Below are positions 24,588-33,417 of a DNA stretch of 64,000 nt, piece by piece. The notes under the pieces were generated by a model. It saw only the letters and a list, made by a program, of their open reading frames with translations. It was not told the DNA's origin and did not search any database. The stretch is from NCBI RefSeq assembly GCF_003337575.1, contig NZ_QPJM01000001.1, positions 62,001 to 126,000 on the forward strand. The letters are read 5' to 3'. The translations under genes and the position numbers were made by a program. The stretch is from Phyllobacterium bourgognense. Its GTDB lineage: Bacteria > Pseudomonadota > Alphaproteobacteria > Rhizobiales > Rhizobiaceae. How positions within the stretch are numbered: position 1 is the first letter of the stretch; every line of letters starts with the position of its first letter.

Positions 24588-25064
24588 TCACGCCGCGTGA
24601 CTATCCTCAACCTGCCTGGAACTTTCGCCAACGATAGTGTCGCCGGTACCGCCGATCGCAATCCGACGTGGCTTCATTTCCTCCGGAATCTCTTTCTTGA
24701 GTTCGATCACTAGTAATCCATTGTCGAGACGTGCATCGATAACTGTCACGTGGTCGGCAAGTTCGAAGCGGTGAACGAACGGCCGCAGTGCCAATCCGTG
24801 ATGAAGATACTGCAACTCCTCTTCGCCCGACTTGTCGCCCTTGACCACAAGCATGTTGGGCTCATGGGTGATCGACAGATCATCTTGCGCAAAACCGGCC
24901 ACAGCGATGATAACCCGGTATTTGTCTTCGCCGAGTTTGACGATGTCATAAGGTGGCCATTTGTCCGAACCCTGAGGCTGGGCAGAGTTTTCAAGCAGGT
25001 TGAAAATGCGGTCGAAACCGACGCTCGACCGGTAGAACGGGGAAAAATCGACGTTGCTTCTCAT
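24588..25064 (-). CDS. Small heat-shock protein, Hsp20/IbpA family
   Basis: A 158-residue alpha-crystallin-type chaperone that holds unfolded proteins in soluble oligomers. The N-terminus (MRSNVDFSPFYRSSVGFDRI) leads into the core domain from about residue 35 (PPYDIVKLGEDKYRVIIAVAG); the C-terminal core motif is RLDNGLLVIELKKEIPEE, and a short basic tail follows. Start ATG 25064 has a perfect AAGGAGG eight bases upstream. The frame continues upstream, but the leader folds as a ROSE-type RNA thermometer, so those codons are non-coding. It is probably heat-induced at the level of translation. Confidence 0.92.
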   Translation of the reverse strand: MRSNVDFSPFYRSSVGFDRIFNLLENSAQPQGSDKWPPYDIVKLGEDKYRVIIAVAGFAQDDLSITHEPNMLVVKGDKSGEEELQYLHHGLALRPFVHRFELADHVTVIDARLDNGLLVIELKKEIPEEMKPRRIAIGGTGDTIVGESSRQVEDSHAA

Positions 25065-25153
25065 AGCTAAGTCCTCCTTTGAGCAACATAGAAATGAGGC
25101 GCGCCAAGAAGCTTGGCGCTCCCTGACTGTCGGCCCACCAGTGCGACCGACGG
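25065..25153 (-). promoter_or_regulatory. ROSE-type RNA thermometer in the hsp20 leader
   Basis: The leader upstream of the start codon has the ROSE hallmark. A TTGCT box (25082-25086) can pair with the AGGA of the Shine-Dalgarno (25073-25078) leaving a bulged G, extended by CTATG pairing with CTTAG. A second, strong hairpin (GCGCCAAG-CTT-CTTGGCGC, 25101-25119) lies upstream, as in other ROSE leaders. ROSE elements control hsp20 genes in rhizobia by melting on heating. The distance to the predicted start point gives a leader of about 90 bases, which is usual. Confidence 0.8.
25101..25119 (-). promoter_or_regulatory. 5' hairpin of the hsp20 leader
   Basis: A perfect 8-bp stem with a 3-base loop, GCGCCAAG-CTT-CTTGGCGC on the transcript strand. 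It forms the upstream stem-loop of the proposed ROSE thermometer. Confidence 0.75.
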
Positions 25154-25159
25154 CGAAAA

Positions 25160-25188
25160 ATTTGGTTATCGTGTTGTACGCTGTCAAG
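25160..25188 (-). promoter_or_regulatory. Putative promoter of hsp20
   Basis: On the minus strand: CTTGAC (25183-25188), a 17-base spacer, then CCAAAT (25160-25165). The -35 box is the rhizobial sigma70 form. The -10 box is weak. It is not a clear RpoH-type promoter. Confidence 0.45.
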
Positions 25189-25396
25189 GTTTTTGGGAGG
25201 AACCAGAACAAAAAATATGCGGAGTGCCGATGACACACATCAGTCCGTCGTTCCACCCCGCCCTGATCCATGCGGGGACGAGGTGGACGAAGGTTAACAG
25301 GTCATCTCTATAGAGAGGAGTATACGGTTGGCGATGGCTTGAACTCCATCTACTCATTCGCTTGCCATTCTTGGCATCCCGACATATCTCTAGGTG

Positions 25397-26260
25397 ATGG
25401 ACAGTAAGAAGCCGATGCGGCATACCAGACCCAGCGTCTCCGCCAGCATTTTCGCCGCGGTCAGGAACCGTAACAAACGCCCGGCTGGCATCACCCGCGT
25501 CGTGCGCAATGATCTGCTGATCGCTTCCTATAATGTCCACAAATGTGTCGGGATCGACAAGAAATTCGATCCAGATCGCGTTGCCCACGTGATTGGCGAA
25601 ATCGGAGCGGACGTGATCGCCATCCAGGAGGCAGACAAGCGTTTTGGCGAAAGGACAGGCTTGCTTGATCTTGCCCGTCTCCATCGCGAGAACAGCCTTG
25701 TTCCGGTTCCGGTGACTTCGCTTTACCCAAAAGGTCATGGCTGGCACGGCAATCTGCTGTTGTTCCGCGAGGGCGTCGTTCGCCGTGTCCAGCAACTTGT
25801 ACTACCTGGCCTTGAGCCGCGCGGTGCACTAATGGTCGATATCGATCTGGAAGCGGGCCCACTTCGCATCATTGCCGCACATCTCGGCCTCCTCAGACAC
25901 TCGCGGCAACAACAATCGGAAGCAATTTTGAATGCCGTGAAGGCGGATCCATCGCGTCCAACTTTGCTATTGGGCGATTTGAACGAATGGCGCGTGGGCA
26001 AAGGTTCGTCATTGCACTTTCTTCGCCCGGTCTTCGACCCGGCAAAAAATGCGGTGCCAAGCTTTCCGTCGCGGTTTCCTGTCCTGGCCCTGGACCGGGT
26101 TCTTGGCCACCCGCACAGCCTCGTTACGACGATCGAGGTTCACGACACACCCTTGGCCCGTGTTGCATCCGATCATCTGCCGATCAAGGCCTATGTCGAT
26201 CTGAAATCGGCATTGGCCGAGACGGGAGAAATCAAAGATAGGGCGAGCCTAGCCAGATGA
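25397..26260 (+). CDS. Endonuclease/exonuclease/phosphatase family protein
   Basis: A 287-residue EEP-superfamily enzyme (DNase I/AP endonuclease/phosphatase fold). The motifs are IASYNVHKCVG near the start of the domain, ADVIAIQEADKRFG (catalytic Glu), TLLLGDLNEW (Asp/Asn), and the final SDHLPIKAYV (Asp-His pair). About 35 basic residues precede the domain. The gene begins GTG-ATG; I chose the ATG. Its substrate (nucleic acid or phosphoester) cannot be told. It overlaps the convergent phospholipase D gene by 29 bases, and the two are often neighbours in rhizobia. Confidence 0.85.
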   Translation: MDSKKPMRHTRPSVSASIFAAVRNRNKRPAGITRVVRNDLLIASYNVHKCVGIDKKFDPDRVAHVIGEIGADVIAIQEADKRFGERTGLLDLARLHRENSLVPVPVTSLYPKGHGWHGNLLLFREGVVRRVQQLVLPGLEPRGALMVDIDLEAGPLRIIAAHLGLLRHSRQQQSEAILNAVKADPSRPTLLLGDLNEWRVGKGSSLHFLRPVFDPAKNAVPSFPSRFPVLALDRVLGHPHSLVTTIEVHDTPLARVASDHLPIKAYVDLKSALAETGEIKDRASLAR

Positions 26261-27692
26261 TTCGCTCTATCAGGCGTACCCAGAACGACCTGGCGCGCAG
26301 GTTTTGAAGCAGAACCGGTTTCGCTGAAGTCATCGCCTTCTCGACAAGCGCTTCCACTTCGGACGCAAATGCCGCATCCATTACCTCGAGATCGACTTCG
26401 AAATTCAGCCGTAACGATCGCGGATCAAGATTCGACGATCCGACATAGGACCACTGTCCATCAACTACGAGTAACTTGGAGTGGTTGAAGTTGCCGGTCG
26501 CACGCCAGATGCGGCAGTGACCCTTGAGGATCTGGTCGAACTGTGCCGTCATGGCGCGGTCCACCAGTTTGAGGTTGTTGATTGAAGGCACGACAATGTC
26601 GACCTCGACCCCGCGGCGTGCCGCCGTTACCAGAGCGCTGATCAATTCGCGGTCCGGCAGAAAATAGGGCGACATGATGCGAATGCGTGACTGCGCGATG
26701 GAAAAGGCCCCCATAAGCATCCGGTGATTGGCTTCGACACTGCGATCCGGTCCCGACGGTACGGCGCGAATGAACACAGGATCCCCCGGCTGTTTTTCCG
26801 GCGTGGCAATATGCCAAGGCTCCCCTTTAAGCGTCTCATGCGTTGCAAATCGCCAGTCCTCGGAGGCAATATGAAACAGATCCGTCACTATGGGCCCGGT
26901 TAATCGGAAATGCGTGTCCCGCGCATTGTCTTCGCCCATGACTTCCGCGGAAAAACCCGCCCTGATATTCATGCCGCCAGTAAACGCTACACGCCCGTCG
27001 ATAATCATTATCTTGCGATGGGTACGAAGATTGGCATAGGGCAAGCGTAAGCCCATGATGATATTGCCGTTGAAGACGTCGACTTTCACGCCGTGTTTGG
27101 CGAGATAGCCAACGATGCTTGGAATGGAATATCGAGCACCCACAGCGTCGATCAGTATTCTCACTTCGACCCCACGCTTGACAGCTGCGATCAGCGCGTC
27201 GGCGATGTGCAGGCCAAGCTTGTCGCGATCGAAGATGTACGTTTCAATCAGAATGCTATGCTTAGCTTGGTTAATCTCGGACAGCATCGCGTGATAGGCT
27301 TCATCGCCGCCTTGCAATATGTCGATGTTGTTGGCGGTCGTAAGCCGGCATCGGCTTACGCGGTCTCCAAGTGTTTTCATTGCCACAAAACGCTTTTCGA
27401 AATGCGCCAGAACCTGTTTGTCCTTGGCATCGAAACGCATGAAGACGTCTTGGCCAATCTCGTGCAGGAATTTGCGTTGCGAGGAGATGGACGACCGTCT
27501 GATGCGGTTAATCCCTGCGACGGCATAGATGAGTGCACCGATGACCGGGGAAAGGATGATCACGCCGACCCAGCCGATGGCGGCGCGAACCTCTTCCTTG
27601 GTCATTGTAGCGTGAACGGCCGCCGGGACGCCGAGAACGATCGACAGTACAAAGAAGATATGCGGCAGGTGGGTATAGAGGTAATCAGCCAT
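26232..27692 (-). CDS. cls: Phospholipase D-family cardiolipin synthase
   Basis: A 486-residue membrane protein with two N-terminal helices (HIFFVLSIVLGVPAAV and AIGWVGVIILSPVIGALIYA) and two PLD domains. The first HKD motif is HRKIMIIDGRVAFTGGMN near residue 225, the second HSKLLVVDGQWSYVGSSN near residue 410. It joins two phosphatidylglycerols to make cardiolipin, although its EEP-family neighbour could mean another phospholipid-transfer role. The 3' end overlaps the convergent EEP gene by 29 bases. The upstream histidine kinase ends 14 bases away on the same strand. Confidence 0.85.
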   Translation of the reverse strand: MADYLYTHLPHIFFVLSIVLGVPAAVHATMTKEEVRAAIGWVGVIILSPVIGALIYAVAGINRIRRSSISSQRKFLHEIGQDVFMRFDAKDKQVLAHFEKRFVAMKTLGDRVSRCRLTTANNIDILQGGDEAYHAMLSEINQAKHSILIETYIFDRDKLGLHIADALIAAVKRGVEVRILIDAVGARYSIPSIVGYLAKHGVKVDVFNGNIIMGLRLPYANLRTHRKIMIIDGRVAFTGGMNIRAGFSAEVMGEDNARDTHFRLTGPIVTDLFHIASEDWRFATHETLKGEPWHIATPEKQPGDPVFIRAVPSGPDRSVEANHRMLMGAFSIAQSRIRIMSPYFLPDRELISALVTAARRGVEVDIVVPSINNLKLVDRAMTAQFDQILKGHCRIWRATGNFNHSKLLVVDGQWSYVGSSNLDPRSLRLNFEVDLEVMDAAFASEVEALVEKAMTSAKPVLLQNLRARSFWVRLIERIIWLGSPYL

Positions 27693-27706
27693 TGCGGCGT
27701 TTCATG

Positions 27707-29206
27707 TCAGGACGCTGAGTCCCGGCGGGAACGCCATTCGGCCAAGGACACCGGCTGGTCCGGAATGCGAATTTCAAAACTTGTTCCCGCCCCATCGCCG
27801 CCGCGTAACTCAATCGTTCCCCCGTGAGCTCGTACCAGTTCATGAACAATAGCAAGACCGAGACCGGTGCCACCTGATCGCGCCGACCCTTTGAAGGCGG
27901 TGAACAGATTTTCGCGCGCTTTGGGAGGCAGACCGGGGCCGGTATCGTCAATGCCGATGATAGAGGTCGTGCCGATCTGTCCTGCAGTGATTGTCAATCG
28001 CTTGACCACGGACGGATCACTTCGGGTGTCGCTGGCCATAGCTTGAACCGAGTTGCGGCACAGATTGGAAATGACGCGGAAGAATTGGTCTGGGTCGACA
28101 TCGATTTCAAAGTCGGGCGGCACCAGGTTCTTGAATTCGATCTCCGATTTTGCGTCGAGACTAAGCATCTCCTCAACGTCGCTGATGATCGTGCGCAGCT
28201 TGACCCGCCGTCTTTGCGGCGGTGCTTCCTGTGTGCCGCCATAGGCGAGCACGGTCTGGGAATAATTGATCGCGCGATCAATGGTACGCACCAATTTAGG
28301 CACGAAACGCTGGATCGCCGGATCGCTGGTGTTTGCGAGGTGATCGGATATGAGCTGCGCCGAGGCCAGAATATTGCGCATGTCATGATTGATCTTGGAT
28401 ACCGCAAGGCCCAGATCGGCAAGGTGCTTCTGCTCCGACAACGTCCGTTGCAACTGGTGCTGCATATCTGCGAGCTCGCGCTGGGCGATGCCGAGTTCGT
28501 CTTCGCGAGGTTCCGGCTTGATAATACGTTGCGGATCGTCCGGTGCCTGGGCAAAGGCCAGCATGTTGTCACTCATGCGCTGGATCGGTCGGATGAGCAG
28601 GCGGCTGATCGTCAGGAAAACCAGGCCCGCCGTAATGAGCGAAATAAACAACGAGATCAGTGCGACATTCCTGGCATAGCGCAACATCGCATTGCGCAAC
28701 GGGGCGTCGGAGGTAAGGAGTTCGATAACCTTGCCGGTATCTCCAACCGGACCATAGACACGGATAATCCGGTGTCCGCCGTTGATGAGCGTGTCGAATG
28801 CATCGCGGATCATTGTAACCGGATCCGTGACAGTGATGTCGATGTGCTTGTCCACTTTGGAAGGCATCTCCGATACCGCAAGAAGCCGGGAGGCTCCTTT
28901 TTCGCGCAAAACAATCGCCTTCGTTCCTGTCGCAAGAAGGACGTCATTCTGCACTGATTGCGGTACATTCTCGCTATCGCTCGCAGCGAGCACCACGCTG
29001 GCCGCAGCAACGGTGTTGAGCCGGTCGGAAAGCCAGCGTACACGCATATCTGCAATGATGGGGATGAAAATCATCACTTCCGCGAGAAGGCCGAACAAAA
29101 GGGTGAGGCGCAGCAACTTGCCGGAAAGACGTTTCAGAACGGGCAAACGCCGACCGGCATGCAGAGGCACACTCGTGTTTTCTGGCTTTTGCTGCGTTGC
29201 CGTCAT
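27707..29206 (-). CDS. HAMP-domain sensor histidine kinase (orphan)
   Basis: A 499-residue membrane sensor kinase. An N-terminal helix (about 31-52), a periplasmic domain, a second helix (about 185-205) and a HAMP linker (about 205-260) lead to the kinase core. The phosphoacceptor His is in VSKINHDMRNILASAQ; the HDMRN is atypical for HisKA. ATP-lid motifs are N box NLCRNSVQAM, G1 DDTGPGLPP and G2 GGTGLGLAIVHELV, so it should bind ATP. No response regulator gene is adjacent. It faces rpmH, and its promoter region is shared with the ribosomal protein/RNase P operon. Confidence 0.88.
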   Translation of the reverse strand: MTATQQKPENTSVPLHAGRRLPVLKRLSGKLLRLTLLFGLLAEVMIFIPIIADMRVRWLSDRLNTVAAASVVLAASDSENVPQSVQNDVLLATGTKAIVLREKGASRLLAVSEMPSKVDKHIDITVTDPVTMIRDAFDTLINGGHRIIRVYGPVGDTGKVIELLTSDAPLRNAMLRYARNVALISLFISLITAGLVFLTISRLLIRPIQRMSDNMLAFAQAPDDPQRIIKPEPREDELGIAQRELADMQHQLQRTLSEQKHLADLGLAVSKINHDMRNILASAQLISDHLANTSDPAIQRFVPKLVRTIDRAINYSQTVLAYGGTQEAPPQRRRVKLRTIISDVEEMLSLDAKSEIEFKNLVPPDFEIDVDPDQFFRVISNLCRNSVQAMASDTRSDPSVVKRLTITAGQIGTTSIIGIDDTGPGLPPKARENLFTAFKGSARSGGTGLGLAIVHELVRAHGGTIELRGGDGAGTSFEIRIPDQPVSLAEWRSRRDSAS

Positions 29207-29300
29207 GTACGCTCCATCGGCATTCGATGTAGGTCAAATGCTTGTCCAGCACAATAAATCAGTTGCGTGGATTTGCCTATTTTTGAATCTTGTCAATCAA

Positions 29301-29329
29301 TTGACTTATCAGCATCCTGCCTCTATAAG
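29301..29329 (+). promoter_or_regulatory. Promoter of rpmH-rnpA
   Basis: TTGACT (29301-29306), a 17-base spacer and TATAAG (29324-29329): a strong sigma70 promoter in the right orientation 131 bases before rpmH. The -35 is overlapped by a GTCAAT-CA-ATTGAC inverted repeat. Confidence 0.7.
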
Positions 29330-29459
29330 CCGCGCACGTCCGGGCTGACCGCCCCCACGACGAATATCGACGGCATATTCGCATATGCTAACGGCGGTCC
29401 TGATATGCTCCTGTCAAGAACAGACCACAAGAAGGGCCGCACACCGCGGTATTTAACAA

Positions 29460-29594
29460 ATGAAGCGTACTTATCAGCCATCCAAGCTTGTCCGCGCACG
29501 TCGTCACGGGTTCCGTGCCCGCATGGCAACGGCAGGCGGCCGCAAGGTTATTGCAGCGCGTCGCGCTCGCGGTCGCAAGCGGTTGTCGGCATAA
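29460..29594 (+). CDS. rpmH: 50S ribosomal protein L34
   Basis: A 44-residue, highly basic protein beginning [20 protein letters not shown] and ending RKRLSA, the full-length L34 pattern. It is a structural protein of the large subunit. A strong promoter lies 131 bases upstream, and rnpA follows 47 bases later, the universal rpmH-rnpA order. The gene is too short for common cut-offs. Confidence 0.97.
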   Translation: MKRTYQPSKLVRARRHGFRARMATAGGRKVIAARRARGRKRLSA

Positions 29595-29641
29595 GGCATT
29601 CCGCGCAGACTTGTGCGGTTGGCCAGAGTTGGCACTATAGA

Positions 29642-30004
29642 ATGAATGAGCAAAAACCACTCCGCCTTCGCAAGAGAGCGGAGTTTTTGGCTGTCCGAAA
29701 CGGAGAAAAGCGCCGCGGCGTCTACTTTCTTGTCGAAGTCAAAGAGCGAGAGGACCAGGTTGGACCCCCGCGCGTCGGTTTCACGGTCACCAAAAAGAAC
29801 GGGAATGCTGCTATCCGCAATCGCATCAAGCGGCGCCTCAGAGAGGCGGTGCGCGTCAATGTTGCTGATGACATGCAAGCTGGAACCGACTATGTGATCG
29901 TTGCTCGCCGCGATGCGCTGAACGCGCCGTTCGCTGACTTGACGCGGGAACTCTCCAAACGGGTTTCCAGGAAAATATTGACCCGGCGTTCGACGAAAGC
30001 CTAG
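29642..30004 (+). CDS. rnpA: Ribonuclease P protein component
   Basis: A 120-residue basic protein that with the M1-type RNA matures tRNA 5' ends. The family RNR core is visible as [17 protein letters not shown] near residue 62, and the N-terminal [13 protein letters not shown] is typical. The ATG at 29642 is the correct start; the frame is open far upstream through rpmH but that part is not coding. It is followed by yidC after 32 bases, in the conserved order. Confidence 0.95.
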   Translation: MNEQKPLRLRKRAEFLAVRNGEKRRGVYFLVEVKEREDQVGPPRVGFTVTKKNGNAAIRNRIKRRLREAVRVNVADDMQAGTDYVIVARRDALNAPFADLTRELSKRVSRKILTRRSTKA

Positions 30005-30036
30005 CAGGTAAGGCGAACCCGACCCAAGGACTGACA

Positions 30037-31890
30037 ATGGAAACCAACCGTAATTTCTTCATCACCATTGCCTTGTCCATTGTGATCCTGACGCTTTGGC
30101 AGGTGTTCTACATGAACCCCAAGATCGAAGCGCAGCGCGAACAGGCCCAGATCGAGGCCACGCGGCAAGGACAAACCCGTGTTGACGGACAGGCAAGCAC
30201 GCCGGCAGGTACTGCCACCAACGGCAATGCAACAAATAATCTTCCGTCGTCGACCCCAGCTGCTCCTGATGCCAATGTTCCAGGCCAGTCGCAAGATGCT
30301 ACCCAGGCAGGTAGTCTCACGCGTGCCGCCGCCCTTGGTCAGACACAGCGTATCAGGATCGATACACCCAGCCTGGGCGGCTCGATCAGTCTGACCGGTG
30401 CGAGGCTCGATGATCTGCAGCTGAAGCATTATCACGAGACCGTCGACGATAATTCGCCCAATATCGAGTTGCTGAGCCCTGCGCAGATGGCCGATGGCCA
30501 GTTCGTGGAGGTCGGGTTCACGGGAAATGATCTGACCGGGACCGTCCCAGGCCCGACGACCGTTTGGACTCGCGAGGGCAACAATGATTTGACGGCGTCC
30601 ACACCTGTGACGCTGTCCTATACCAATGAGAAGGGTCTGGTCTTCAAACGGACGATCAGTGTCGACGAGAACTACATGTTCACAGTAAAGGACGCTGTGA
30701 CCAACACGACCTCAGCACCTGTTTCGCTGGCCTCTTACGGACGTGTGACGCGCTTCTCGAAGCCTCTGCATGCAAGCACTTACGTGCTGCACGAGGGTCC
30801 GATAGCCGTGGTCAACGACAAACTGATCGAATACAAGTTTGCAGCGATCGAAGAAGAGCGGGAAGTTGCGCCAGACCGGTCGATCACCGGAGGATGGGTT
30901 GGAATTACAGATAAATATTGGGCTGCTGCGCTCGTTCCAGCACAGGCAACGCCGTTCAAGATACGCTTTTCATATTTCGATGACGGACGTCCGCGCTATC
31001 AAAGCGACTATCTCTCTGATCCGGCGACAGTCCAGCCGGGCCAGACTACATCGACCGACAACCTCATATTCGCAGGGGCGAAAGAGGTCGGCAAAATCAA
31101 TGCCTATATGAATGACCTGCATATTCCGCTCTTCAAGAACTTGATCGACTGGGGCTGGTTCTATTTCATCACCGAACCGATGTTCTATCTTATCGACTGG
31201 CTCTACAAGGCTATCGGAAACTTCGGCGTCGCCATTCTGGCGGTGACTGTGATCCTGAAAGCCTTCTTCTTCCCGCTTGCCAACAAGTCTTATGCCTCGA
31301 TGGCGAGGATGAAGCTGGTGCAGCCGAAGATGACGGAAATCCGTGAGAAATATGCGGATGACAAGGTCAAACAGCAGCAAGCCATGATGGAATTATACAA
31401 AACGGAGAAGATCAATCCGATTGCCGGCTGTTGGCCTGTCCTGATTCAGATTCCGGTTTTCTTTGCGCTCTACAAGGTTCTCTACGTGACCATAGAAATG
31501 CGCCACGCGCCGTTCTTTGGCTGGATCCAGGATCTGGCTGCTCCCGACCCGACATCGTTGTTCAATCTCTTCGGCCTTATCCCGTGGGCGGTCCCAGCGT
31601 TCCTGATGATCGGCGTCTGGCCTTTGATCATGGGCGTCACGATGTTCCTGCAGATGCGCATGAACCCGACACCGCCGGATCCGACCCAGCAAATGATCTT
31701 TAACTGGATGCCGCTCATATTCACATTCATGTTGGCGACTTTCCCGGCAGGATTGGTAATCTACTGGGCGTGGAACAATACTCTGTCGATTATCCAGCAG
31801 GGCATCATAATGAAGCGCCAGGGGGTCAAGGTTGAATTGTGGGATAATCTCACCGCGCTTTTCCGCAAGAAACCGAAACCCGCCGAATAG
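30037..31890 (+). CDS. yidC: Membrane protein insertase YidC
   Basis: A 617-residue insertase of the long Gram-negative form. Helix 1 (NFFITIALSIVILTLWQVFY) is followed by a disordered Ala/Gln/Thr-rich linker and a periplasmic beta domain (about 90-350). The conserved C-terminal insertase domain (about 365-600) has five helices with a basic cytoplasmic loop (MARMKLVQPKMTEIREKYAD). It inserts membrane proteins alone or with SecYEG. The gene sits in the rpmH-rnpA-yidC-yihA order and is followed by a clean terminator. Confidence 0.97.
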   Translation: METNRNFFITIALSIVILTLWQVFYMNPKIEAQREQAQIEATRQGQTRVDGQASTPAGTATNGNATNNLPSSTPAAPDANVPGQSQDATQAGSLTRAAALGQTQRIRIDTPSLGGSISLTGARLDDLQLKHYHETVDDNSPNIELLSPAQMADGQFVEVGFTGNDLTGTVPGPTTVWTREGNNDLTASTPVTLSYTNEKGLVFKRTISVDENYMFTVKDAVTNTTSAPVSLASYGRVTRFSKPLHASTYVLHEGPIAVVNDKLIEYKFAAIEEEREVAPDRSITGGWVGITDKYWAAALVPAQATPFKIRFSYFDDGRPRYQSDYLSDPATVQPGQTTSTDNLIFAGAKEVGKINAYMNDLHIPLFKNLIDWGWFYFITEPMFYLIDWLYKAIGNFGVAILAVTVILKAFFFPLANKSYASMARMKLVQPKMTEIREKYADDKVKQQQAMMELYKTEKINPIAGCWPVLIQIPVFFALYKVLYVTIEMRHAPFFGWIQDLAAPDPTSLFNLFGLIPWAVPAFLMIGVWPLIMGVTMFLQMRMNPTPPDPTQQMIFNWMPLIFTFMLATFPAGLVIYWAWNNTLSIIQQGIIMKRQGVKVELWDNLTALFRKKPKPAE

Positions 31891-31916
31891 TAGTGAATCA
31901 CTAAGCCAAGCAGATG

Positions 31917-31946
31917 GCCCCCGGCTTGATCGGGGGCTTTTCTTTT
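31917..31946 (+). terminator. Terminator after yidC
   Basis: GCCCCCG-GCTTGAT-CGGGGGC hairpin followed by TTTTCTTTT. It starts 27 bases after the yidC stop codon. It may attenuate rather than stop transcription into yihA. Confidence 0.85.
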
Positions 31947-32012
31947 GCGCGGTTGACAAGCCTCCCATAAACCTTGATGCAATCATGGCCGGCGGCAAAT
32001 GGATGGAAGAAA

Positions 32013-32693
32013 TTGAGCGAAACGCAGCAAAACATAAACAGACTTGTCGAAAAGGGCAGAATGCTCTTCGCGCAGGGCTGGGTTTTCATTCGCGGTGTTC
32101 CTGCGATGAAGTTTCTGCCGCCGGAGGGCCCGGTCGAAATTGCGTTCGCCGGACGCTCCAACGTTGGCAAATCATCGCTGATCAATGCGATCATCGGCCA
32201 AAAGGGTTTGGCGCGAACGTCGAATACACCTGGACGGACACAAGAGCTCAACTATTTCGTTCCGGATGGCCATTCTGGCGAAGACGGCGATCTTCCTCCC
32301 CTCGCGGTCGTGGATATGCCGGGCTATGGTTTCGCTGAAGCGCCCAAAGAACAGGTCGATGCCTGGACACGGCTGGTCTTCGATTACTTACGCGGACGCA
32401 CGACGCTCAAGCGTGTCTACCTGCTGATTGATGCCCGCCACGGTGTGAAGAAGAATGACGCCGAGGTGTTGGACTTGCTTGATCGAGCTGCTGTGTCCTA
32501 CCAAATCGTCTTGACGAAGATCGACAAGATAAAACCCGCTGGTGTGCCGCGTTTGATTGAAGAGACAGCGCAGGCTATCAGAAAGCGTGCCGCAGCCTAT
32601 CCGGAAATCCTGGCGACATCGTCTGAAAAAGGTGGCGGGCTGGATGAACTCCGGGCGGCAATTGCCCAGCTTCTCGAAGAACAGCGTAAATAA
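32013..32693 (+). CDS. engB: Ribosome biogenesis GTP-binding protein YihA/EngB
   Basis: A 226-residue small GTPase needed for 50S assembly. The G1 motif is [13 protein letters not shown]3 is VDMPGYG and G4 is TKIDK. The TTG start at 32013 gives [15 protein letters not shown] and the conserved [20 protein letters not shown]; ATGs 12 codons further upstream lack a ribosome binding site. It follows yidC in the conserved order. The reverse-strand fasciclin terminator begins at once after its stop codon. Confidence 0.93.
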   Translation: MSETQQNINRLVEKGRMLFAQGWVFIRGVPAMKFLPPEGPVEIAFAGRSNVGKSSLINAIIGQKGLARTSNTPGRTQELNYFVPDGHSGEDGDLPPLAVVDMPGYGFAEAPKEQVDAWTRLVFDYLRGRTTLKRVYLLIDARHGVKKNDAEVLDLLDRAAVSYQIVLTKIDKIKPAGVPRLIEETAQAIRKRAAAYPEILATSSEKGGGLDELRAAIAQLLEEQRK

Positions 32694-32695
32694 AA

Positions 32696-32730
32696 AAGCC
32701 CCACGCGATCCGGCGGATCGGCGGGGCAAA
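32696..32730 (-). terminator. Terminator of the fasciclin gene, between convergent genes
   Basis: On the minus strand, GCCCCGCCGATCC-GCC-GGATCGCGTGGGGC is a hairpin with a small mismatch, followed by TTTTTT. It ends the fasciclin transcript and lies immediately downstream of engB. Confidence 0.75.
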
Positions 32731-32770
32731 AGCCTGGTTCACTCTGCGCAAATGAACCAGGCGTCTCTGA

Positions 32771-33322
32771 TTACATTTTTGGCAGAAGAACCTTGTCGAT
32801 CACATGGATGACGCCGTTCGATTGCTTGACATTGGCGATGGTGACTGTAGCCACCGTGCCGTTTTCATCGGTCAGGGTAAGCTTCTTGCCCTTGTATTTG
32901 GCGGTCCATACGCATCCACCGACCGTCTTTACCGGATGAGCGCCTTCGTCATCATCGATCATCTTCATGATGGCCTTGGATGAAGCGTCGGCAGCAACGA
33001 CGTGACAGGTCAGGATTTTCGCCAGCTTTTCCTTGTTTTCAGGCTTTAGCAGCGTGTCGACGGTTCCTTTCGGAAGCTCGGCAAATGCCTCATTTGTAGG
33101 GGCGAACACAGTAAAGGGCCCCTTGCCCTGAAGCGTTTCGACGAGGCCGGCCGCTTTGACCGCAGCAACCAGTGTCGTGTGATCCTTGGAGTTCACTGCA
33201 TTTTCAATGATATTCTTGTTCTCGTACATGGCCGCACTGCCAACAGTCGGGTTCTTGGCATACGCAGTTCCGGCAACCAGCATGGCCGAAAGTGCGATCA
33301 GGCCCAATGATTTCTTCAACAT
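32771..33322 (-). CDS. Exported fasciclin-domain protein
   Basis: A 183-residue secreted protein. The signal peptide (about 1-22, ending GTAYA) is followed by one FAS1 domain: H1 region KGPFTVFAPTNEAFAELP and the C-terminal SNGVIHVIDKVLLP. Fasciclin proteins mediate adhesion or cell-envelope interactions and are often under ECF sigma control. It is the last gene of a module with an anti-sigma factor and an ECF sigma factor on the same strand; its own start is 95 bases after the anti-sigma gene. Confidence 0.92.
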   Translation of the reverse strand: MLKKSLGLIALSAMLVAGTAYAKNPTVGSAAMYENKNIIENAVNSKDHTTLVAAVKAAGLVETLQGKGPFTVFAPTNEAFAELPKGTVDTLLKPENKEKLAKILTCHVVAADASSKAIMKMIDDDEGAHPVKTVGGCVWTAKYKGKKLTLTDENGTVATVTIANVKQSNGVIHVIDKVLLPKM

Positions 33323-33367
33323 AGTTCATCTCCATTGTTTGTTTCCCCTCAGGTGAGGACAGATGGA

Positions 33368-33395
33368 GATACGGGAGGGTGGAGGCTTAAGTTTC
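33368..33395 (-). promoter_or_regulatory. Candidate ECF promoter upstream of the fasciclin gene
   Basis: On the minus strand GAAACTT, 16 bases, then GTATC, about 46 bases before the fasciclin start. The pattern resembles the generic ECF GAAC/GTC arrangement. Similarity is by eye only. Confidence 0.3.
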
Positions 33396-33417
33396 AGGCG
33401 TCGTCAAAATTAACGCT

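Larger units (their letters stand above)
25065..25396. other. Divergent spacer between hsp20 and the endonuclease-family gene
   Basis: This 332-bp spacer contains the hsp20 ROSE leader and promoter on its left half (25065-25188). The right half is the leader of the 25397 gene, with no clear structure. Confidence 0.6.

Noticed and set aside
29267-29641. Upstream extension of the rnpA frame
   Set aside because: The extension overlaps rpmH in another frame and has no RnpA similarity; rnpA starts at 29642.
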